Source of the DNA: Bretschneidera sinensis
Lineage: Eukaryota > Streptophyta > Magnoliopsida > Brassicales > Akaniaceae
Length of the DNA stretch: 64,000 bases
Assembly (NCBI GenBank): GCA_023935145.1
Contig: CM043701.1
Coordinates: 69,793,317-69,857,316, forward strand
Direction of reading: 5' to 3'
Positions 1 through 10,927 of this stretch are shown one piece after another (position 1 is the first letter of the stretch; each line of letters opens with the position of its first letter). Under the pieces are notes generated by a model that did no database searches, was not told the origin of the DNA, and saw nothing but the letters and a program-made list of their open reading frames with translations. Made by a program: the position numbers and the translations under genes.

Positions 1-321
1 AAATATATCAATATTTCTTCTCATATATTTAATCATCCTGAGACTATCAATTCAACCTCATTATTTACCTCGTTATGAGGTTCACAGGATATAGTCAATC
101 ACTCAGATAATTCTTATCATATCATACTTTCATATTTCTTTCTCATCATATTTGTCTCTCTGTTAAACTCATTTATCTATCAATAAATTCACAATCAAGA
201 ATGACACTTTAGCATCTCAAGTAATAATAATAAATATTTAAAACAAATGCAATGCATGAATTTAAATTATCATATCATTTCATATTATCATTTGGGAACG
301 TCTTCCCACATATCGACATGT

Positions 322-440
322 TTTAGCTTAGACCGGCTGCCTTTTTGGTTCTTTTATTTTCAACTATACCAGTTGCCACGGTTCTTTTATTTTCATTTAG
401 ACCGGCTACCTTCCCAGTTCTTTTATTTCATGCATATGAA
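322..440. repeat. LTR minisatellite, about 3 units
   Basis: Three degenerate units of roughly 35-40 bp are built on AGACCGGCTGCC then a TTCCCGGTTC-like string and TTTTATTT. The same array occurs with more units in the other LTR copies of this family at 4722-4960 and 11675-11845. Confidence 0.75.
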
Positions 441-1196
441 CAATAATATGAAATATACATATGAGCAATAAATAAAACAAACATATATTCAAGTATTCAA
501 TTTAGCTATCCTGTTTTTTCTCAAAATTATTAGTTTTTATCATATTCATTAAATTATCTCTTCATATATCATATCAAATTATCAATCATAGCTTGTCAAG
601 ATTTTCAATTATATATTTAATTAACTCATTATTTCAATAATATTACTTCTCATATAATAAATTTTTAACATATCAATTATTCCTATAATATCAATCAACC
701 AGCTTTCATATATCATCTAATCATAGTTCAATAATTAATCAAATATCATCCTTTTTTATATTCAATATTCATTGCGTTTACTAAAAGTAAATCTAACTCA
801 CCATGTAGCACTTAAAGCTACCTGTGGATCACCTCCTTGCCTTTCCTGCTCTTTTCAGCAATTTCACTCGATTGTTGATTGTTAACACCTAACATAATAT
901 TTATATTAAAATTTTCTAATTTATTCTTCAATTCTTCTAGAATTCAGACCCTTTAAATTTCTACATCAAATTCCGAGTAATTTCATGTATACATAATTTC
1001 AAAAATAGAATTCGCATTATTACCTTTTGTTTTTCGTAAAGCTTCTCTTGAATCTCTTTAAAATTCTCCCTTAAACCTCTTCAAAATTTCAATATTTCAA
1101 CCTTTCTTTCTGTCTCGAAGTGTTTAAAGAAAGAGAATAATTTGTATTGAAGAAAGAAGGAAACCAAACGTGATTTCGTAAGAAAAATCAAAATAA

Positions 1197-1199
<3 letters not shown>

Positions 1200-1287
<88 letters not shown>
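1200..1287. repeat. (AT)n microsatellite, about 43 units
   Basis: An uninterrupted AT dinucleotide run sits inside the LTR. The related LTRs have much shorter TA runs at the equivalent place (about 5931-5950 and 12602-12622). Reading frames through it give only Ile-Tyr repeats and are not genes. Confidence 0.97.
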
Positions 1288-1288
<1 letters not shown>

Positions 1289-1609
1289 CCACTTGCCCAT
1301 TGCCACCATTCTTTCTTCACATTGTATAAGTGTCCATGTGCATGTGATGTATGCAACACATGGACGTCCAGGTGTTTCCTTTTTGCTTTTTTTTTTCTAA
1401 GCAGCAAATCAACTGCACCCCACCACACATCCTTTTTTTTTTCTTTTTTTAAGCAGCAAATCAGCTGCACCCCACCATGCATTCTTTTTTTTTTTCCAAA
1501 AGAATTATTTTAGTCAATAGTAAATCTTTCATGTGTATATATTATTTAATTCCGTATAATATTTATCAAATTACTTCTTTACCCTTACTTTAAGAATACG
1601 GGTATTACA

Positions 1610-3170
1610 TATCATCAATTTGATTTTCTGTAGGAATGAATTCAAGTTTGATATCACCTCTTTGAGAATGATCTCTTATAAATTGATGTCTAATTTCAAT
1701 GTACTTGGTTCTAGAATGTTGAATTGGATTCTTAGTTAGATTGATGGCACTAGTGTTATCACATAAAATTGGAACATTTTCAAAACACATGTCAAAATCT
1801 TCTACTTGTTGTTTTATCTATAAAAGTTGTGCAACATAACTATCGACAACCACAAATTCCGCTTCAATGGTTGATAGTGCAACATAATTTTGTTTCTTTG
1901 AAAACCAAGAGGTTAACATACAACCTAGAAATCGACATGTTCCACTAGTACTTTTTCTATCTAACTTACAACCAGTAAAATCAGTATATGAGTACCTAAC
2001 TAAGTTAAAAGGTGAATCTCTTGAATATCGTAAACCCAGATTTTGAGTACCTTGCAAATATCTTAAGATTCTTTTAATGGCAATTATATGAGATTCTTTA
2101 GGTTTAGCTTGAAATCTAGCACACATACATACATTAAACATAATATCACGTCTACTAGCAATTAAATAAATTAAAGCCCCTATCATGCTTCTATATTTCT
2201 TAACATCGACACTTTTACCTTCTTCATCCAAGTCGAGTTTTGTTGAAGTGCTCATGGAAGTCCCAGTAGACTTTGCATTCTCTATCCCAAATCTCTTTGT
2301 CAAATTCTTTGTGTACTTGGATTGGTTGATGAAGATGCCTTCCTTTGTTTGTTTAATTTGAAGTCTAAGGAAGTAGTTGAGCTCTCTCATCATGCTCATC
2401 TCAAACTCATCTTGCATACACTTAGCAAAGTCTTTACACATGGATTCATTAGAAGCGCCAAATATGATATCATCATTATATATTTGAACCATAAGAGTGT
2501 CATGCTTATTAGTTTTTGTAAAAATAGCAGTGTCTAATTTTCCTTTGGAAAAACCATTGCAAAGTAAAAATTTACTAAACCTTTTATACTATGCTATTGA
2601 AGTTTGATTCAACCCACAAAGAACTTTAGAAAGCTTATAGACATGATTTGGAAGGTTAAGATCTGCAAAACCAAGAGGTTGTTAAACTAGACCTCTTATT
2701 CAATAAAACCATTTAAAAAAATACTTTTTACATCCATTTGAAATAATTTAAAATTTTTAAAGCATGCAAATGCAAGCAACATGCGAATAGCTTCTAATCT
2801 ACCTACGGGAGCATAAGTTTAATCAAAATCAATTTCATCTTCTTGATTATAACCTTTAGCTACAAGCCTAGCCTTGTTCCTAGTTAGTATTTATTTTTCA
2901 TCCATTTTATTTCTAAACACCTATTTAGTTATAATTACGGAATGGTCTTTAAGTTTAGGAACTAAAGTCCAAACTTTATTTCTTTCAAATTGATTTAATT
3001 CTTCTTGCATAATATTTATCCAATTCCCATTATTTTCAGCTTCATTAAAAGTCTTAGGTTCTATTTGAGATAAGAAGGCAACATAGTTACATATATTTCT
3101 TATAGATGATCGAGTTCTTACCTCTTGTGAAGGATCACCAATCACTTGATCAATTGAATGATAATTCAAA
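1610..3170 (-). pseudogene. Copia reverse transcriptase and RNase H, broken
   Basis: The C-terminal part of Copia pol is read in pieces. At 2921-3169 is the N-terminal RT segment (GNWINIMQEELNQFERNKVW). At 1818-2492 are the RT palm with YNDD (usually YVDD) and the connection to RNase H, including DRKSTSGTCRFLG and SWFSKKQNYVALSTIEAEFV. At 1605-1790 is the RNase H end (CDNTSAINLTKNPIQHSRTK, then ENQIDDM). The frame is lost between 2493 and 2920 through stops and small indels. The coding sequence ends abruptly at 1610 against a Gypsy LTR, before the usual FTKPL-type ending. The polyprotein would have copied element RNA to DNA. Confidence 0.85.
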
Positions 3171-3392
3171 TACCTCTAATCTTTAGGAAGACCATCTACT
3201 TGTTGACTTGTTGAAGGTTGATCAAGTCTAGGTTCATCTTCCCTTTGAGATATTTGAAGTTGATTCTTCTTGGGTCAGCAATGGGAATGGTTGCATTCAT
3301 TTTTGCCATGAAACCTACATCATCATCAAGAGAAGCTCTTCTACTACAAGTAGGGTTAGATTCATCAAATGTAATATGAATAAATTCTTCAA

Positions 3393-3977
3393 CTAATAGA
3401 GTTTTTTTATTCTTTTTTTTTGGTTAAAAACTCTATAAGCTTTACTAGAGGTTGAATAACCTAAGAAAATTTCTTCATCGGTTTTAGAATCAAATTTACC
3501 TAAGTTAACTTTTTTGTTATTTAAGATGAAGAATTTGCAAGCAAAAGCACGAAAATAAGAGATATTAGGTTTTTTACCTTTCCATAGTTCATATGAAGTT
3601 TTGTTAAGTATATGCCTAATTCGAACTCTATTTAAAACATAACATGAGCTGTTTATGACTTCCATCCAAAAGTATTTTGGCAAATTATTTTCACAAAACA
3701 TGGTTCTAGCAAATTCTTCTAAAACTTTATTTTTCCTTTCAAGAACACCATTTTGTTGGTGAGTTCTAGGAGCTGAAAAAATGTGATCAATACCATTATC
3801 ATCACAATATTTTGAAAAGCTTTGGTTTTCAAATTTTTTTCCATGTTTACTTTTTATGCTTGAAATAGTAATATTTTTTTCATTTTGAAAATTTTATACA
3901 AAAGTTTACGAAACATCTATAAGATTGTCCTTATAAGCAATAAAAATAACAAGGGTATATCTAGAATAGTTATCTAC
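3393..3977 (-). pseudogene. Copia integrase core, C-terminal part
   Basis: The minus-strand frame at 3393-3701 reads NLPKYFWMEVINSSCYVLNR, then NKTSYELWKGKKPNISYFRA and LGYSTSSKAYRVFN, the end of the Copia integrase core and the region after it. Upstream, 3702-3977 holds further core sequence with frame breaks. The domain is interrupted at 3978-3982 by the Gypsy element, and its N-terminal half is at 12944-13250. The split halves read in the same direction. Confidence 0.8.
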
Positions 3978-3982
3978 AATAG

Positions 3983-6017
3983 TGTAACAACTCATCCCGG
4001 GTTGGCCACCCCCGAGACAGTGTCATTACATTTTGAGAAACCTAGCATGACACATATATGAAACAATAAACAATAATACCAACAGAAGTTTATACATCAA
4101 TTCTTCAACCCTAAACAGGGAAGATACATCATTCAGATCTCAATTGAATAGTATATCCATGAATATTTACAACAAATTTTTTTTTGTTTTTTTTCTTCAA
4201 GTATGTCTAAAGATATGGACCACGTTGCTTACAAAAAATGATTTAGTCTGAATCTTCGTTCATAACTCTATTTGTCCTGTCCACTACCTGAAATCATTGT
4301 ACAGCGAGGGATGAGCTTCACAAGCTCAATGAATTAAACTTACTAAATGTATTCAATCATTTATATTTCATAAAATTTGATAATAGCATTCTACTATCAC
4401 TATATAATTCATAAGCCACATTCTCTATCAATCTCTTCATCTTATATATTTTTATTCATCTTAAGACCCTCCATTATATCTCATATTTACCTCGTTATGA
4501 GGTTCACAGCATATAATCTACCATTTAGATAGTTTTATCATATCATACTTCCATATTTCTTTCACACCATAACTGTCTCTCTGTGAGACTCATTCATCTA
4601 TAAATAAATTTACAATAAAAATCAACACTTCAGCATTTCAGTAATGCAATCAATATTCAAAACAGATGCAATGCACGAATTATTATTATAGAACATCTTC
4701 CCACATGTCGACATGTTTTTATCTTAAACCGGCTGCCTTCCCGTTTCTTTTACTTTATTTAGACCGACTATCTTCCCGATTCTTTTATTTTATTTAGACT
4801 GGCCCCATCCCGATTCTTTTATTTTCAGTATACACCGGCTATCACGGTTTTCATTTATTTCCAGCATATACCGGCTGTCACGGTTTTTCAATTAGACCAG
4901 CCCCTTCCCAGTTATTTTATTTCATTTAGACTAGCCTCTTCCCGGTTCTTTTATTTCATGTATATGCATACGAATAATGATATGAAATATGCATATGAAC
5001 CAATATATAAAAACAAACACAAATTCAATTATTCTCAAATTATTATAAAAAAATATTTCCACTAAATTTCTTTCATCATAGATCATATCAAATCATCAAC
5101 CATAACTCATCAAGAATTTCATTTACCACATTCATTATTAAATCGACTCACTATTCTAATAATATTATTTCTCATGTAATAAATTTTTACATATCAGTTA
5201 TACTTATCATACTCATCATACAATTTTCATCTACCACCAAAACATAAGTCAATAATTTATTCTAATATTATCACTATATATTTCATATTTATCTAGATTG
5301 CTAAAGTAAATCTAACTCACCACGTACCACTTAAAGCTACTTGTGGATCACCTCCTTGCCCTTCCTGCTCCTCTCAGTAATTTCTCCCGATTACTGATCG
5401 TCAACACCTGACATAATATTCATATTAAATTCTAATTTATTATTCAATTCTTTCATAATTCACACCATTTAAAAATTTTCCACTTTGAATTTCGGGAATT
5501 TCATGTATGCTAAATTTAAAAAATAAACTTCACGTTTACCTTCTGTTTTTCTTAGTGCTTCCAGTGACTCTCTATAAAATTCTCCTGTAAACCCCTTCCA
5601 AATTTTTATCTTTCAACCTTTCTTTTAGTCCCCAAGTGTTTAAAAAAATAGAGAAATTTAGATTTGAGATTGAAGAAAACCAAAAAGGATTTGGTAAAAC
5701 TAATAAAACAATTTAATATATATAATGGCACCGTCACCGCTTCAAATCTGCAGCTGCATAACATGCAACAAAGTTGAAAAAATGTTGCAAATTGTTGCAA
5801 CACCTGAACTTCCAGGTGTTGCACGAATTTTTTTTTTTTAAACATTTTTTTCTTTTATTTTCCTTGTTCCTTTTTCTTTATCTGGACGTTTTTTTTTTAC
5901 TTGTTTTGTAAAAATTAAATATTTCGCATATATATATATATATATATATTATTTTAACTCCATGTCATATTTATCAAATTACTTTTTTACCCTTTCTTTA
6001 CAAATACAGGTATTACA
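3983..6017 (-). mobile_element. Tekay-like element, 3' LTR
   Basis: The LTR runs from TGTAACAACTCATCCCGGG to GGTATTACA, 2,035 bp. It carries about seven minisatellite units (4722-4960) and a short TA run near 5931. It pairs with 10928-12938. Confidence 0.92.
4722..4960. repeat. LTR minisatellite, about 7 units
   Basis: Units of about 32-38 bp begin with variants of AGACCGGCTGCC, continue as TTCCCGGTTC or TCACGGTTTT, and end in T-rich DNA. The partner LTR of the same element has about five units, so units were gained or lost after insertion. Confidence 0.8.
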
Positions 6018-6055
6018 ATTCTACCCACCTTACAAAAATTTCGTCCCCCAAATTT
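6018..6055 (-). other. Tekay-like polypurine tract region
   Basis: The minus strand reads GGGGGACGAAATTTTTGTAA and then GGTGGGTAGAAT directly against the LTR edge at 6017. This is the conserved tract region of Tekay/Del elements, where plus-strand DNA synthesis starts. Confidence 0.8.
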
Positions 6056-6059
6056 ATTT

Positions 6060-7440
6060 ACCTAATTCATGAAAGAGTTGGGGGTATTCTTTCATCATTC
6101 TTGCTTCATGCTCCCAAGTAATTTCTTCAACATCTTGGCTTCACCATAATACTTGAATCAAGGGAATGACTTTATTGCGCAAGACTTGTTCCTTCCTATC
6201 TAGAATTTTGATCGGTACTTGCATAAAAGTCAAATCTTCCTTAAGTTTTATCACTTGATTCGAGATACTATGGGATTCATCATGTAAGTACTTTCTCAAA
6301 AATGAGACATGAAACACATTATGTAATTGTTTTAACTCTGGAGGCAAATCCAATCTATATGCTACTAGTCCAACTCTCTCAATCACCTCATATGGCCCCA
6401 AAAATCTCAGGCTCAACTTTCTTTTTTTTTTTTAAACCTTAACACACCCTTCCACGGAGATATCTTCAAAAATACCCAATCACCAACTTGAAACTCGAGA
6501 GGTCGTCTTCTAGTATCAGCATATCCCTTCTGTCTGTTCTATGCTGCTCTAAGGTTCTCTCTAGTCAGTTTGATATTCTCAGTAGTCAAATCTATCATTT
6601 CTAGGCCATATATCTTTCTCTCTCCAACTTCTTCCCAGCATACTAGAGTTCTACACCTCCTACCATATAGAGCTCAAATGGTGCCATCTCAATACTAGTT
6701 TGATATTGATTATTATATGCAAACTCAATCAAAGGCAAATAAGCATCCCAGCTCACTAAGACACTCAATACACTTGCCCTCAGCATATCTTTTAGTATTC
6801 TGATGATTCTTTCCGTCTGCCCATCAATTTGGGGATGAAAAGTTGTACTAAACTGTAATTGTGTACCCATAGCTTCTTAGAAACCTCTCCAAAATCTAGA
6901 GGTAAATCTAGAATCTCTATATAATACAATACTCAGTGGTACTCTATGTAATCTTACAATCTCTGTTACATACAATTCAGCCAACTTTTCGAGACTCCAG
7001 GTAGTTTTAATAGGAAGAAAATGTGAAGACTTAAAAAGTCTATCTACTATAACCCACACAGTGTCATAACCCCTCTGGGTAAGGGGAAAACCAGAGACAA
7101 AATCCATACTCATATTTTCCCATGGCCACTCAGGTACGGGAAGAGGTTGTAATAAACCTACTGGATGTCTATTATCAGACTTCACCTGTTGATAAGTCAG
7201 ACATCTAGAAATATGTTCTGCTATATCCTTCTTCATCCCTAACCACCAATAATTTTGTCTCAATCCCCTGTACATCTTATTATTTCCTGAATGCATGGAA
7301 TATACAGAATCATGAGCCTCCCTTAGTATCTCCTTTCTCATCTCCACATCATTGGGAATACAAACTCGATGCCCTAATACCACCATGCCATCTCCTCTAA
7401 TTCTAAACTCAGTTGGCTTCCCACTCAACACTTCCCATCG
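6060..7440 (-). pseudogene. Tekay-like integrase and chromodomain, broken
   Basis: At 6877-7431 the N-terminal HHCC zinc site is seen as HDSVYSMH followed by CLTY, with the second cysteine changed to Tyr. The catalytic core then has the first Asp in MSMDFVSGFPLT and the second in YRDSRFTSRFW. At 6643-6870 the catalytic Glu is in FHPQIDGQTERIIRILKDML. At 6141-6416 the integrase tail MSLRFLGPYEVIERVG leads to the chromodomain KILDRKEQVLRNKVIPLIQV, which continues past a stop as EEITWEHEA to about 6070. At least three stops or shifts break the protein. The chromodomain normally steers insertion into heterochromatin. Confidence 0.88.
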
Positions 7441-7473
7441 GATCTTCTCTATCCCCTCATCTCTACCTTGTAT

Positions 7474-9036
7474 CTATAATAAACGATCAATAATAGAAGA
7501 TTGTACCACCATATTTGCCATCAATACTCCTCTATCATTGACACTCAACTGCATCCTCATTTTTCTTAATTCTATCATCAAGTTAGTATTATGACTCCCA
7601 ATAGCAACTAATCTCCCTATAGCCTTTCTACTCAATGCATCAGCTACTACATTAGCCTTTCCTGGATGACAATGAATAGTGCAATCACAATCACTAATAA
7701 ATTCCATCCACCTCATCTGCCTCAAATTCAACTCCTTCTAGGTCGATAAATGCGTCAAGCTTTTATGATCAGTAAAAATTTCACAATTGGCTCCATATAG
7801 ATGATGTCTCCAAATCTTCAAAGCAAAAACTATGGCAGCCAATTCTAAATCATGGGTCGGGTAATTTCTCTCATGGTTCTTCAATTGCTTAGATGCACAA
7901 GCTATAACTCTCTTATATTGCATCAACACACATCCCAACCCTTGATGTGACGCATCACTATAAACTACAAATCCTTCATCACCAAAAGAAGCACTAATAC
8001 GGGGGCAGTAGTTAATTTTTCTTTTAACAGCTAGAAACTCCTCTTACATTCCTCTGACCACCTAAACTTCACATCTTTCTTGGTCAATCTAGTCAATGGT
8101 CCAGCAATCATAGAAAATTTTTGGATGAATCTCCTATAATAACCAGCTAACCCCAAAAAGCTTCCAACTTCAGTTACACTAGTGGGTCTTTCCTAATTTA
8201 ACATTACTTCTACCTTATGTGGGTCAACTATTATTCCCTTTCCCAACACAACATACCCCAAGAAAAATATTTCACTTAACCAAAACTCACACTTAGAGAA
8301 CTTTTCATATAATTTCTCTCCTCTCAGAATTTCTAATACTATCTTTAAATGTTGTGTATGCTCCTATTCATTCTTAGAATATACTAGAATGTCATCAATA
8401 AACACAATCACAAATCTATCCAAGAATGGTTCAAACACCCGATTCATTAGATCCAAAAATGTTGCAAGAGCATTAGTCAACCCAAATGGCATGACCAAGA
8501 ACTCATGATAACCATAACGTGTCCTAAAAGCAGTTTTAGGTACGTTCCCCTCCTTTATCCTCAATTGATGATAAACTGATCTCAAGTCTATCTTAGAAAA
8601 CACCCTAGCTCCTTGTAACTACTCGAATAAATCATCTATCCTGAGCAAAGGATATCTATTCTTGATGGTGATCTTATTCAATTGTCTATAATCCATACAC
8701 AATCTCATTGTCCCATATTTCTTCTTGACAAACAATACAGGGGCTCCCCAAGGTGACATACTTAGGTCGAATAAATTGTTTGTCTAGCAACTCCTGAAGC
8801 TGAACTTTCAACTCTCTCAATTCAGCTGGTGCCATTCTATAAGGTGTTATAGATATGGGTGCTGACCCTGGAATCACCTCAATAAAGAACTCAATCTCCC
8901 TATTGGGAGGCAAACCAGTCAACTCTTCAGGGAATACATCATCAAAATCTTTTACTACCAAGATTTCTTCTAACTTCCTACTCTCCTTGCTAGAATCCAC
9001 CACATATGCCAAATACCCCTCACAACCCCTTTTCAA
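7474..9036 (-). pseudogene. Tekay-like reverse transcriptase and RNase H, broken
   Basis: RT begins around 9036 with the linker EELTGLPPNREIEFFIEVIP and continues as PYRMAPAELRELKVQLQELL (8686-9036). The palm at 8364-8603 reads [32 protein letters not shown] and the active site FIDDILVYS. RNase H pieces are at 7738-7938 ([20 protein letters not shown], then [10 protein letters not shown]) and 7474-7731 ([20 protein letters not shown], then [15 protein letters not shown]). The catalytic FIDD is intact, but stops and frame changes lie between 7939-8363 and 8604-8685. Confidence 0.9.
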
Positions 9037-9177
9037 CCATTTACTGGCAGTTAAGGCAGAAATAAGATAGTTAGCAAGTATCTTACATTCTCCCTAAAAA
9101 TTAAACTCTTCCTGTCCAGGTATCTTGAACTCCACATTCTTCCTAAAATAATCTACCCAAGCATGATATGCAGATAA

Positions 9178-9480
9178 TCAATTCATCCCCAGAATTAAAT
9201 CAAAATCTGTCATATCTAAAGGCAATAAATCAACTTCACATTCTCTATCAGCCATATAAATCACACAATTTTGATAAATTGTCCTGATAATAACCCTATC
9301 CCCAGCAGGAACCTCAACAACAATCTCATACATCAAAGGACTAGCACTAGCATCAATAGATCTCATATAAATACTAGATGCAAAAGAATGGATTGCACCA
9401 GGATTAATCAATAATCTAGCAGGCATACCAAAGATAGATATCACATCAAGAGTGGCTTGTGCATCCTATTGGGTCAATGC
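9178..9480 (-). pseudogene. Tekay-like aspartic protease, active-site Asp lost
   Basis: The frame reads ARLLINPGAIHSFASSIYMR, then DLLPLDMTDFDLILGMN. The usual Tekay motif is LxDxGAxHSF; here the catalytic Asp position is Asn and the Ser/Thr position is Ile. The second copy of the family at 41033-41290 keeps Asp (LLFDHGATHSF), so the loss is specific to this copy. Confidence 0.82.
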
Positions 9481-9537
9481 ATAGACTATGTTATCTCTAG
9501 ACTGTAATTAGCTATCACGTCTTCTCTCAGCTACTGA

Positions 9538-10840
9538 TCATCGACCTCTGCCCAACACACTCCTTGATCCACCACCTCTCTCCACTGGTCTTCTCCCAAC
9601 ACTTCCAACGCCTACGTCAGTAGATTTCCCCACTGGACAATCTGCAGCAATATGTCCTCCCTCACCATATACAAAGCATATCTGCGTAGGGTAATTCTGA
9701 AAAAGATGCTCTATCTGATTACATCTGAAGAAAACCCTTAGCTCTCGATCATACATTATATCACCACATCGCCTTGATGGCATACTTACTCCTCTATTAT
9801 AACTCCTACTTCACATAGCCTGTCTCCCAAACCTAGGGGTCCCATCGGTATTACTCTGAGCGACAGAAGCAACAGATCATGCTTGCTTCTGACTCTGCAT
9901 TACAGTTTCTTGTGGTAAGGAATGCTTCCATTGGGGTGGTCTCCCACCCTGCATACTCATACTGCCATCATCTCTAGGTCCCTCAAATCTAGACCTCTTC
10001 AGTCAATCTCTCCTACCTCTAAACTCTATCAAATCCTTTTTGATCTATAATGCTTTATCCACTAGTATAGCATAATTCCCTCTCCTCCGTATTCACTAAC
10101 TCAGGTAAAAACCTTGATAGAGCTATAAACCTACTATCATACTCTGCCACCGAAAATGTATTTTGCCTTAAGTGAATAAAATCTCTCTCCTGCTGGGTTC
10201 GAAATGTATCTGGAAATTATTTTGCAAAGAACTCCTCCTTAAACCTACTCCAAGTTAAAGGTTGTTCCACCTGTGTACTCACCCTAGGCAAAATATTTTT
10301 CCACCATTGTGAAGCCTCACCTTCCAGCATAAATGAAGCAAAAGCAACCTTCTGTCTACTTGTCACTCGTAAGACTTAAAAATATTTTCAACATGCTTAA
10401 TCCTCTACTCAGCTTCCACAAGAATTACAGATCCTCTAAAAGATGGGGTTTAAACTTAAGAAATCTCACAAAACAGTCCCCCTGTATCTCATGTGGAAAT
10501 ACACCTTCTCCCCCATGAACCTCTTGTCTCATAACATCAGGTTCTTTTCTACCCTCTCCTCTAATCTCTTCTGCAAATTATCGGCCCTTTCTTTAGCTGC
10601 ATTCATCCTTTCTAGGGCATGCTTAAGAGCTTCTCTCAATTAATCCCTCCTAACCTTAGATTCTCCCCCAGCTCTACTAGTACCTACCGCACTATCCATT
10701 TGTTCCCTCGCAGGAACCACAGACTCAACTTCCTCATCTACTTCAGTTATTCTAAAGATTGGGGGTCTACCACGTCTCCTCTGATTCAAAACTCTACCTC
10801 TAGTTCTAGCACGTCCACGTGTCATCCTTAGACTTTGCAT
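9538..10840 (-). pseudogene. Tekay-like gag, broken
   Basis: The N-terminal basic start at 10840 reads MQSLRMTRGRARTRGRVLNQ. The middle (about 9840-10600) is capsid-like but full of stops. The C-terminal part at 9538-9783 holds two zinc knuckles, CFRCNQIEHLFQNY and CFVYGEGGHIAADC, each missing one cysteine (replaced by Tyr). The second family copy at 41334-41597 has an intact first knuckle. Confidence 0.82.
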
Positions 10841-10905
10841 TAAAATATATTTTATTTAGATATTCCACTTCTTTAAGTTCTTATGCAGTCTACAAAATCA
10901 TAAAA

Positions 10906-10923
10906 CCTAATACTCTGATACCA
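10906..10923 (-). other. Tekay-like primer binding site, iMet
   Basis: The minus strand reads TGGTATCAGAGTATTAGG four bases from the LTR edge at 10928. It matches the initiator-Met primer site TGGTATCAGAGC at 11 of 12 positions. Confidence 0.88.
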
Positions 10924-10927
10924 AAAT

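Larger units (their letters stand above)
1..1609 (-). mobile_element. Tekay/Del-like Gypsy LTR, left part off the window
   Basis: The segment resembles the two LTRs of the element at 3983-12938 over most of its length: the same CCGGCTGCC-type minisatellite (about 322-440), the same block TAACTCACC...GCACTTAAAGCTACC near 797-830, and the same right end GGGTATTACA at 1600-1609. It stops where Copia RNase H coding sequence begins at 1610, so it is an LTR inserted in that Copia element. Orientation is by analogy with the complete copy. It may be a solo LTR or the right LTR of an element lying mostly outside the window. The left target duplication cannot be seen; the 5 bp to the right are TATCA. 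Confidence 0.8.

Noticed and set aside
1081..1482. 133-codon minus-strand frame
   Set aside because: Most of it is an Ile-Tyr run from the (AT)n repeat inside an LTR.
4722..4960. CRISPR-like array
   Set aside because: The units are degenerate without unique spacers and sit in a plant LTR; it is a minisatellite.
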